Shown piece after piece: positions 42,139 to 50,535 of a stretch of DNA of 64,000 nucleotides. The first letter of the stretch is position 1. Each line of letters starts with the position of its first letter. The translations under genes and the position numbers were made by a program. The DNA lies in assembly GCA_963681505.1 (NCBI GenBank), contig OY811980.1:5459004-5523003 (forward strand), read 5' to 3'. Source of the DNA: Eunapius fragilis (Eukaryota; Porifera; Demospongiae; Spongillida; Spongillidae). The notes beneath the pieces are model-generated. The model did no database searches, was not told the origin of the DNA, and saw nothing but the letters and a program-made list of their open reading frames with translations.

Positions 42139-43544
42139 GTGTGTGTGTGTATGTGTGTGTGTGTGTGTGCGTGTGCGCCTAAATTTATCAATAAACTTGT
42201 AACTCATAAGTGATTCGATTTTTGGGGCAAACATTTCAACTTTAATATTGAAATATTTAGTCATGCATATACCTCCCAAAGTCCCATGTTTGTACTGCTT
42301 TACAGTGCCTTGAAGTAGGAAACTGTACAAGTTGGGACCTAGCTTAATAAGATCTTTCTCATATCCACTTCAGGTGCCTCAGACTTTGTCAGTTACTGTG
42401 TGAAAATTGCTCTGGAGGCTAATAACCTGGTCCCTATTGGTACAGCGGATCATCCCAGCAGCACCGATGACCATTCCCATCAGCAATACATCAAGGTACA
42501 GGATTTAGCCTTACATGTAGTACCTGCATCATAAACTGGACTTACTTTGTTCAGGGCAACAATAAATGCAGTGACTTGGGCTACTGTTCAGCAGGGTCCA
42601 GGGAAGTGCTGGCAGTACCATTAGAAGCAACATGCAAATTGGACTCTGGAATGAGTGCTTCAACTGCTGAAGGTGAGGCAAGTATTGCCAGTACCAAAGC
42701 TTATAGATCAGCACCATTCACCAAAACGATAATCCCAGTGTCCAGTGATGAGTCTAGTCGAGGGAAAGAATTTCTTGACACAGGTCACAACAGTTCCACA
42801 ACAGAGCATAATGGCACTGGTAGTGGGTGTGGCAGTACTGGGCTGTCAGAACCTGATTCACTGATACTAGAGAACGCCAGCAAAAGTAAGAAACCTGTTC
42901 CATATAGCTCACATCGATGTTCAACCACGAGGATTGAAAAGGAGCAGTTACCCTATACTGATGATAATACATTGGATTTGGACAGTCAGCTAGTTATGTC
43001 CAGTACACACAGTCCTGTGGCATCAAGTCCTGTGATTGGCCCTTTGTCCAGGCATGCTCTGGAACCAAAACATTTCCCAGTTCTGTCTGAGGCAGTGGAG
43101 GCATTGTGTGATGATAGTAGCGTGGTGTGTGACGAACAGTCCACCCAGGGAACGGTGTCCACATTTCTACCCTCACCTCACAGTTTGCTGTCACAAGGAA
43201 GTTTGGCATCTCCAGCAGAACAGGAGAGGTTGGATCTCTCCCCTTCGCCAGGGATCCTTCAACCACGGCTTGCATGTCGATTCATCACTGCTGCAGAGAA
43301 GTCTCCACCAGGATTGTTTAAAGCTCTGTACGGCTCTTCACCTCTTATTGATGAATTACTTCAGAGCAGTGAAACGTCCTCGCCATCCTGTGCCAGTACT
43401 GCTGCAGAATTCTCAGAGGATCCTCCATCTTCCAAGAGGAAGTTTGATGGCTCATACAGAATTGAGGAGCCCAGTCCTTTTTGTGGGGCTACGACTACTT
43501 GCACACTTCCGCGAAGTGATATTGATGTGCTGTTTGAACTGTAG
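29592..43544 (+). CDS. ERCC6L2-like SNF2 protein with degenerate ATPase motifs, 22 exons, about 1,041 aa
   Basis: Exons: 29592-29641, 29974-30064, 30868-30996, 32696-32788, 33891-33985, 34132-34255, 34520-34629, 37797-37859, 38274-38392, 38442-38525, 38615-38763, 39401-39526, 39653-39763, 39814-39885, 40045-40184, 40247-40342, 40764-40863, 41351-41515, 41756-41802, 41854-41903, 42374-42495 and 42555-43544. All are GT-AG with matching phases; the total of 3,126 nt is a multiple of three. The order matches ERCC6L2, a nuclear DNA-repair SNF2 family: INQYLRTYQRDGVQFLY, VCPASVIDCWVSELETW, the cysteine segment CDCYSGNDRGECCYK, TLSDPLYCGKM, YCRLDG, FDPNYD, RSRDVIVYRLLAEGTIEEALY, RYF...FANIFLFR, and a disordered 330-residue tail with GLFKALYGSSPLIDELL. 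ATPase residues are replaced: GLGKK for GLGKT (84-88), DDLI for DEAH (208-211), LFNP for LTGT (234-237), and motif VI QSEERFFKLGR (547-557). The N-terminal Tudor region of vertebrate ERCC6L2 is absent. Exon 1 is the least certain. Confidence 0.88.
30225..30608. repeat. 28-bp minisatellite in intron 2 of the ERCC6L2-like gene
   Basis: About 13 copies of GGTCACCACCTATGGTCACC plus TTGAGAGT, with T/A and G variants. It is preceded by an AGGGAGGGA purine tract at 30065-30215. A (TG)n tract follows at about 30659-30738. Confidence 0.95.
31425..31800. repeat. About 35-38-bp minisatellite in intron 3 of the ERCC6L2-like gene
   Basis: Ten or so copies of a unit with CACAGACCTGCTTGTATG, then (T/A)AGCAGTACGTGTGTGAGC. 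Alternate units are joined by CACA or CCA. It lies upstream of a GGAGGAGGGTAGAGG purine repeat at about 32225-32555. Confidence 0.93.
32225..32555. repeat. Purine-rich repeat (GGAGGAGGGTAGAGG)n in intron 3
   Basis: About 330 bp with almost no pyrimidines on the plus strand except the T of GGGTAGA. It could form triplex DNA. Confidence 0.93.
32810..33795. repeat. 16-bp minisatellite (ATTAGGTGTTGTGGTG)n split by inserted elements
   Basis: Copies of the 16-bp unit occur at 32810-32925 and resume at 33690-33790 with the same period. About 765 bp of unrelated DNA sits between them. Inside is a near-perfect hairpin (arms about 32932-33043 and 33072-33190, loop about 28 bp). After it comes a fragment (33480-33690) that is an inverted copy of the 5' part of the basic repeat-protein element at 8370. 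GTGGTG-type sequence abuts both ends. The minisatellite therefore existed before the insertion. Confidence 0.85.
32932..33190. mobile_element. Hairpin MITE-like element in intron 4 of the ERCC6L2-like gene
   Basis: The left arm runs AAGTAACTAAAAA to GTATTTAGC. The right arm runs GCTAAATACAGG to TTTTTAGTTATTT. The arms are inverted copies of about 115 bp with few mismatches, including TAGTAAGGGAAAATGTCATA and its complement. No coding sequence is present. It would fold into a long stem in the pre-mRNA. Confidence 0.85.
34650..35000. repeat. 21-bp minisatellite (GATGGTGTGATGAAGGGAGG)n, intron 7
   Basis: About 15 copies starting 20 bp after the exon 7 donor. A second strongly strand-biased tract (CCTTCCCACCATACCCTCC)n lies at about 35510-35790 in the same intron. 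Confidence 0.94.
35979..36614. repeat. 21-bp minisatellite (CATTATAACCTGTACTGGCA)n, intron 7
   Basis: About 30 copies of a 21-bp unit, very uniform except for a G/A alternation in GGCAG/GGTAG. Because 21 is a multiple of 3, two minus frames stay open with 7-residue periods; these are not genes. Confidence 0.97.
36944..37745. repeat. 40-bp minisatellite, intron 7
   Basis: Twenty copies of a 40-bp unit with GGTGCACCTTACCAGCAGCA, then TTATTACCTGTCATGTGATT. Variants (CTAA/CTAG/CCAG, CATG/CTTG, GCATT/GTATT) form blocks. It shares the core CAGCATTAT(T/A)ACCTGT with the 21-bp array 330 bp upstream. It ends about 50 bp before exon 8. Confidence 0.97.
38722..38930. repeat. Minisatellite that copies the exon 11 end and its splice donor
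   Basis: A 36-52-bp unit, CTACAGTGGCAATGACAGAG, then GAGA(GT)GTTGCTATAAGGTGAGG, is present about five times. The first copy is the real 3' end of exon 11 (YSGNDRGECCYK, donor GTGAGG at 38764). The downstream copies keep an apparent donor at about 38808, 38846, 38886 and 38926; two or three copies have lost two bases (GAGATG for GAGAGTG). Confidence 0.92.
39888..39988. repeat. (TG)n microsatellites near exons 14, 17 and 21
   Basis: A 100-bp perfect TG run follows the exon 14 donor by only a few bases. Similar runs lie at about 40727-40757, directly against the exon 17 acceptor, and at about 42098-42175 in intron 20. Confidence 0.95.
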
Positions 43545-45577
43545 ATGGCTGAACTTAACACTGCGCTGTTAAATGATTCATTTTTATTTATCACTTTTCA
43601 ATCATTTGTATCATTGTTATCCGATGCATTTACTCAATTCATTGTTTCATTTATCTCTCATGCTGGGGATTTTAAGTAGTAGTCTTCAGTGTTCTTCAGC
43701 AACTCGTTCCACATGGTTGTCACAGGCAAAAGAATATATCTGTAAGGTTTTTAGGAGGGGGATGCCTTAAGCAGGGCAGTCAGTGCCCTTAATTAAGCTG
43801 CGTTTTGCTCCAATGTGTACGATCATAATTTCAGTGGACATCGTACTGGGCAGGAAATATAAAATATCAAGTCCACGGCCGACATAATTCGCACGCACAC
43901 CTACTCAAGAGCAGCAAGCAGTTTCGCCATCAGAACACTAGACATATAACGTCACAGTTTAAGGTACATGACCCATCAAAATGTAAGTGGTATTGGCATC
44001 AAGTTTTTCAGCTCTACAGAATTACTCTTGGGTTGTCCTGTTGCTTCCCGAGCAATTGCCCAGCACCGTCTGCGTTGATCAGAGCATCGGCGCGGCGCCT
44101 GTACAGTCAGAATCGCTTCAACAGTCCGTAATGCTCGTAGGCATATATATATTTGTTGAATAAAACAATTAACACCAATGAAAGACATTCACAACCTAGT
44201 ACTTTTGCATCGTATAATTATTTTAAGAATTCAGTAGAAATTAAATATATAGTCCATGCACCTCCCGACATTGGTTTGAGTAAATGTACTATGTTAGTTT
44301 TTTTCTAATTGATTCTTTTTACCCTAGCGCAAGACACAGTGCCGGACTCTTACTCCTCAATTTGTTGGGCCTAGAATGTGAGGGTCATATCCCAGGCTAG
44401 TATTGGCGTCATTTTATGGATTACAGATTTTTTTTTGCAATGTCGCTGCGGCAGACACGACTACTGCTACTGTATGTAGCAGTTTTAATGTACTTGGTGT
44501 GTGAAATTTCAATTAAAATTGTCGAGGGGTGGGGCTGGTGGGTTGGTGAGTGTTGCACGGCGGACATATTAGCTATAAGACCATCATATCGTGACATTAA
44601 CTATATTATGTTTGCATCGTGTTGGACCTCGTCGTACATTGATTTGTTGCATGCTACGGTTACAATCTTGGTTTAACCCTTAGCCGCTAACCTATACAGT
44701 TTATAGAGTCAATTTTATTTTTCCAAACTGCATGCCTCATCTCTAATGACACGAACGCCGCCTTATAAATGCATTCATTTAGAACACTCCAAATGGCGGT
44801 ATTATTTGATCAGCGGGAAAAATGAAAGAGGTCTATGTCATCTTGGCAAAAGCACCATTTGTTCATCCTGGAGCTTCGTTTGGTATTGTGCATCAGGGCC
44901 TACACGGATATATCTAGCAACACCTCAGTTTGTGGCTGCGTGCCACACTCTCGTATGTTGAGGTCAAGCTGCATGGTCTACCCCTGACATCATCAGCTTC
45001 CTGCACAATGGGTTCTCTACCAGAACTCCTATAACGCTTCATTATGTCGCCACACTTGCTCGCTGTAACGCACGTCTTCACCCAAAGAAAGAATAATATA
45101 AGCTTCACGTAAAATAGTGGAGCCTCTCATTTTAAAACATGCGCGGGTGATGTAATCCATCGATATCGCTGACATGGGGCGAGACTACTGCTAGCAGCAC
45201 GGAAACATCATCCGTCCGTGATCCAGACGCAGCCCCTCACTAGTTGGGCGTAGCCCGACCTTTGTGGAATGTCGGGTATCAAGCCTGCATGTAAGGACCT
45301 CATTTTCTATTTGTAAGTGCCAAAATCTTGCAGGGGATGGTTTACATGGCATTCATGCACATGTGAAACATAAACAATCCATGGCATTCATGCACATGTG
45401 AAACATAAACAATCCATGGGAATGTGCAAGCACAGCTACAAAACTCTAAAGTTTATTACACCCTAATATGGTATACTCACATGCCTACACAACTCAATGT
45501 GCATGCAAGGCGCGCGCGTCCGCCCATGACGTATGTGTGTTACATGGACATGTTTCCCTCATTCTTGCTGGGTGCAT
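43545..45577. other. Intergenic, no gene supported
   Basis: A minus-strand open stretch at 44914-45108 and others have mixed composition but no splice-linked partner or family motif, so I do not call them. The segment near 45243-45290 (GGGCGTAGCCCGACC...GTCGGGTATCAAGCC) is a partial copy of the hairpin element at 46993-47196. A 40-bp tandem duplication (GGCATTCATGCACATGTGAA) lies at 45347-45420. Confidence 0.5.
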
Positions 45578-46792
45578 TCATGGAGCAGGATGCATTCGCG
45601 GAGCGGGATGCATATTCACATACGGCTGCAAAGTGTCGTCTGGACGGATGGTGTTCCCGTACTGCTGGGCAGCACTCCATTCAGCGCGCATCTCCACGTA
45701 CTCAGAGTCTGCGGTATAGTCTGCCTTCATCACCATGTACTCTGAGTCATCACAGCCGGGTGGGTCTTCAGCGGTATCGTAGAGATGCTCTCCATTAGTG
45801 GAATCCATCGTGCTTATTGCCACGGGTGCTTCATGAACCTCCTGTGTCGCAACCTCGCATGCGGTTGGCCTGCGTTTAACGGGCAGCAACGTCGGTTCAT
45901 GACGTGGTTGGTTTGCTAGCAGTAATGGAGGTGCATGCCCTCGGCTAGTTCCGCGAGGGTCACTGCAGGCGTTGACACTACTATACGTCCGCCCCAGTGT
46001 GGGAGGAGTCCTGCTATATCCCCTTGTAGAGACCGCTCTGCTTGGCCGGGGCACAACCGGCTTCACTGCCATCATCCATTTTTGCCTATCATCCTGCATG
46101 ATATACCATTGCAGAGGCGGATCCAGGGGGGGGGTTGGGGGGGTTGCAACCCCCCCTTTCAAACCCGTAATGAATAATTATCATTAGTAACAATTAAGAA
46201 TTATTGCGAAGTAAAGATGGCTGAAATTCGTAATACAACTGCAGCTCTGCGAGGAACAAACGGCAAGGCAGTATTATGTAGTGTTGTGCGCATGATATAA
46301 AAAAAAAGCGTTGGCGGCTGGGGCTCCGCCCCAGACTCCCTCCCCCGCTTCATGAATATTAATTAGCAACCCCCCCTTTTCTGAAATCCTGGATCCGCCC
46401 CTGCATTGGATAGATGGTTAGTCACCGAGAAGCATATACGCTAACCTCACAGGTCGCAGCAAGGGTCCACGACGAATTATTACGGAAATTTACGATAAAC
46501 GGAAAGATATTGCCTTGCGGATCCGCCTTCTCTTCAGAGCTTAGGATATCATACACCAACGTCTGCTTCTTTGGTTTGTTAGTCTATAATAAATTCCAAT
46601 TGCAAGGTAAGTGGCCATATATAAAGCATACATGCGGACATGCCATGTGATCGAACTTACTTCGAGAGGCTTGAAGTACTGGAAGTTGGCTCTGTTCAGT
46701 TCAAACCTGTAAGGCTTCCATGCCTTCTTAATTTTGCCTCCCCACTTGAGAAGCGTCCCTTCCGTCTTTTGACGCGGTGATGTCGTAGCCAT
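45578..46792 (-). CDS. PH-domain docking/adaptor protein with YxxM motifs, 3 exons, 261 aa
   Basis: Exons on the minus strand: 46792-46661, 46583-46446 and 46093-45578, all phase 0 with GT-AG borders. Residues 12-100 form a pleckstrin-homology domain: EGTLLKWGGKIKKAWKPYRF at the start (beta1-beta2, basic lipid-binding loop), FPFIVNFRNNSSWTLAATCE in the middle, and the closing helix DDRQKWMMAV with its invariant Trp. The tail is disordered and carries HLYDTA (195), three PI3K-type YxxM motifs (YMVM 209, YVEM 222, YVNM 248) and YGN (235). The layout is that of IRS/GAB/DOK-like substrates: membrane recruitment by PH, tyrosine phosphorylation, then SH2 partners such as PI3K p85 and GRB2. No PTB domain is seen. 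The start chosen is MATTSPRQK; the frame is open further upstream without domain sequence. Intron 2 contains a MITE. Confidence 0.85.
46112..46403. mobile_element. GC-rich MITE, 292 bp, 5-bp TSD CATTG, in intron 2 of the PH-domain gene
   Basis: Ends CAGAGGCGGATCCAGG and CTGGATCCGCCCCTG lie inside a 5-bp duplication CATTG (46107-46111 and 46404-46408). It has G-run and C-run subterminal tracts as in the 8805-9060 copy. Without it and one duplication the host intron would be about 55 bp, the typical size for this locus. Confidence 0.9.
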
Positions 46793-47470
46793 CTGAACAG
46801 TCCTTGCTGAATACAATATTATATGAGGCAATATGAGAGTCGAATATAATATATACACGGGGTTATTTAATCCCCAGGTGGATCCCCGACACAATGATGA
46901 ACGTTACGTAATGACGACGATTTTAGCTAGTATGAATGCAATTGCTCGTTTGGGCGTGGCCCGAATTTAGCGTGCCGTGTATACCTGGTGAGGGGCTAGT
47001 TGGGCGTAGCCGACCCTCGCATTTTTGGCGGTACGTCGGGCATAAAGCCTACATGTATACCATGCAGGATTTTTACCCATCTGATAGCGAGTGTGGGCTA
47101 TGTGGCTTAGTATTTAGTCCGGCGGCACAACGGTAAAAGCTTGATACCCGACCTTCCGCCAAAAGGAGAAGGTCGGGCTACGCCCAGCGCTACCACATGG
47201 TCACAATCTTGAACGAACGTTCCTTTGATGACTTGTAATTTTCATTATACTATTAAGAAGTAGGAGATCGATTAACTGGCACGTGATGAACACAACGCTT
47301 GTCTTTCTCAGCTTGTGCTTTTCCTTGATTTTCGACGTTGCGTTCGTCGCCGCTTGTCACCGTTATTTAAGCTATTCTCTGTTGAAATCGATGGCGCGAT
47401 GATTTGCCAGTACGATTCAAAGCATGCAGGGATGTGCAGGAGGATAATATATTAAAAATTATAATTATAT
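46793..47470. other. 5' flank of the PH-domain gene with a hairpin element
   Basis: No coding sequence was recognised. The stretch 46993-47196 is a hairpin-type repeat: GGGCGTAGCCGACC...GGCGGTACGTCGGGCAT at the left and GATACCCGACC...GGTCGGGCTACGCCC at the right. A partial relative lies at 45243-45290. Confidence 0.6.
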
Positions 47471-50400
47471 GGGACGGTGTCCAGCAAAATCACCCTTCTG
47501 GAGTTTAAATTTTATCACTATAAAAATTGTACGTTACACAAAGCAACATATCTTCACAACGGTTTTATATTTTCTTATCAAAATTCGTACACTTGTTCAC
47601 ACATCAGTTCTCTCTGTGCAAACCGATTTTGGTGCTCTAGATATTTTCCATGCCATGGTTACAAAGGTCTCTAACACAATGGGTTAAGATTCCACATTTC
47701 TCCAGATACAAGTGACGATAACATGTCAAATTTGGAGTGTACATAGAAGGGTCCTGTAGCTACTGATTTCTGCAGATCGTTAAGTTTTTTCTTATCCGTT
47801 ACGGAGATATGGATTTTCAAAGTAATTCGACATTTCGCGCCACTCACCCTATTCCAATATGCCATTATGTAATGGTCACGCCCTTTAAATTTGAAGTTAG
47901 GTATTAAATGAACTCCGCTTTGATCGTTCTACGTGGTGTATAAGCGATCGTACCTCGTACGCTATGTTTCAACATAAAACAGTATCGTACGTTCACATGT
48001 ATCGCTTATGATGGATGCTGTGAATATTCATGGTAGTTTATATTGTGCACCCTTTTTCTATATCTGCTCAGTTTGTGGCATGTACATGTAAGCATGCACG
48101 TACCATGCCTTCTAATCATGGGGCCACCTTCTTCACCCTCTACAGTCTACACCCTCTACACTAGTCTGGGGACCAGATGACTTGCTTGCGACAGTCAGTT
48201 ATCTGGTACACAAACTGCAGTACCTTTACTTAGTATGGCATATCTCTCTAGACCATTCATATTCACTGCCTTTCTTTCTATCTTACCTCCTCCTCCTTCT
48301 CCTCATCTCCCTCCACCTCTTCCTATCTTCCTTCATCCACCCATCCTCCTCCTCCCCTCCTCTCCCCTCCTTCTCCTCCTCCCTCCTCCTCCCCTCCCCT
48401 CCTCCTCCTCCTCTTACTCCCTCTCATTTTCCCTCCTACCTTCCTTCCTATTACACCTACCCCTCCCCCCTCCTTTCATTTGATTGCATCTAAACCTCCC
48501 CTCCTCCTCCTCATCCTCCTACTTCTATCTTCCTACCCGTTGCATCCTTCCCTCCTCCCCCTCCTGCTTCCATTCTTCCCGTTGCATCCACTCCCCACCT
48601 TCTCCTCCATCTCCTCTACCTCCTTCTCCTCCTTTTCCTATCTTCCTTCATCCACCCATCCTCCTCCTCCCCTCCTCCTCTCCTCCCCTCCACCTCCCTC
48701 TCTCCCCTTCCCCTCCTTCTCCTCCTATCTTCATCCACCCATCCTCCTCCCCTCCTCCTCCTCTCCGTCTCCCCTCCTCCTCCCTCCTCCTCCCCTCCAC
48801 CTCCCTACTCCTCCCCTCCTCCCTCCTCTGCCCCACCTCCTCCCTCTTCCTCCCCTCCTCCCTCCTCCTCCCCTCCTCCCTCCTCCTCCCCTCCTCCTCC
48901 CTCCTCCCCCCTCCCCCTCCCCTCCGCCTCTCCTCCTCCTCTCCTCCTCCTCCTCTCCTCCTCCTCCCCTCCTCCTCCCCTCCCCTACTTCTACCTTCCC
49001 ACCGGTTGCATCCTCCCCTCCTCCTTCCATTCTTTCCGTTGCATCCTCCCCCTACCTTCTCCTTCCCCTCCTCTACCTCCTTCCCTCTTCTCCCTCCTCC
49101 TCTTCCTATCTTCCTTCATCCACCCATCCTCCTCCTCCTCTCTTTCTCCTTCCCTCCTCCTCTTATCCACCCATCCTTCTCCCCTCCTCCTCCCCTCTTC
49201 CTCTTTTCCTCCTCTCCTCCTCCTCCTCCTCCTCTTACTCTCTCTCATTTTACCTCCTACCTCCTTCTCCTCTTCCTATCTTCCTTCATCTACACACCCT
49301 CCTCCTCCCCTCCCCCTCCTCCTCATACTCGCTCTCATTTCCCTCCTACCTTCCTTCCTATTACACCTACCCCTCTTCCTCCTCCTTTCTTTTGATTTCA
49401 TCTACACCTCCCCTCCTCCTCCTCCTCCTCCTCCTCCTATGTCTACCTTCCTACCTATTGCATCCTCCCCTCCTCCTCCTTCCATTCTTCCCGTTGCATC
49501 CACCCCCACCTTCTCCTCCTCTTCCTCTACCTAGAGGGAGTAAGAGGAGGAGGAGGGGGAGGAGAGGAGGAGGGGAGGAGGATGGATGGATGAAGGAAGA
49601 TAGGAGGAGGAGGGGGAGGGGAGGAGGAGGAGAGGAGGAGGAGGATGGGTGGATGCAGGAAGATAGGAAGAGGAGGGAGAGGAGGAAAAGGCATTTCCCT
49701 CCTACCTTCCTTCCTATTACACCTACCCCTTCCCCTCCTCCTTTCTTTGATTTCATCTACACCTCCCCTCCTCCTCCTCATCCTCCTACTTCTACCTTCT
49801 TACCCGTTGCATCCTCCCCTCCTCCCCGTCTTCCTTCTTCCATTCTTCCAGTTGCACCCACCCCTCTCCCTCCTTCACCTCCTCGTGTTCCTCCTCCCCA
49901 TCCTCTACCTCCCCATCTTCTACCTCCCTATCCTCTACCTCCCCACCTCCCCCCACCTCTACCTCCTCCTTCTCCCCCTCCTCTACTTCCTGCTCCCCTC
50001 CTCTACCTTCTCCCCCTCCTCTACCTCCTCCCCTCTCCTCTACCTCCTCCTCCTCTGTCTCCTCCTTCCCTTCCACCTTCTTGGGTAGGGAGGGTATTTT
50101 ATATTAACCACTTTGTTTCAAAGGAAGTGTTCATCTCGATATATATGTTTTCACCTAGGAGTCAGCGGAATGTATTTTTTGGGATGTGCAAACTACATGC
50201 AACTAGAAAAGGCTATTATAATCCAGAGCCTGTCTGAACTCTTGAGCTCTACACAAGGGAATGTATGTTGGTATAAGCCTTTTATGAAATTATTATCCAT
50301 TGTCAGTACAGATTGTGGGTGGCCAGTGGTTTACATAGACAAGCAAGCATGGTAGAATGGGTCCATGGTAGAATCCAAAGTACCTTGTACATGCTCTACA

Positions 50401-50498
50401 TGGAATTTAGAACAAGTAGTTTTGAACTACATGCGTGCATGTCATAGCACTAAGGTCTTTCCAAAAACAAAGTACACTGTAAGTAAGGAGAGGGGGGA

Positions 50499-50535
<37 letters not shown>

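Noticed and set aside
44914..45108. Minus-strand frame with CGDIMKRYRSSGREPIVQEA
   Set aside because: The composition looks coding but I found no splice partner, start context or family, so it is not called.
45424..45798. 124-residue plus-strand ORF
   Set aside because: Shadow of the minus-strand PH-protein last exon. The minus strand has splice-linked PH and YxxM content.
47671..47865. 64-residue ORF MAYWNRVSGAK..., identical copy at 53609-53803
   Set aside because: It is duplicated only because it lies in both foldback arms. No family match is evident, and it is too short to call a gene without other evidence.
48480..50237. 585-residue Leu/Pro/Ser-rich plus-strand frame, and a 746-residue minus-strand mirror at 50754-52994
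   Set aside because: Composition artefact of (TCC)n/(GGA)n DNA in the foldback arms. All pyrimidine-strand frames are open and the two are inverted copies.
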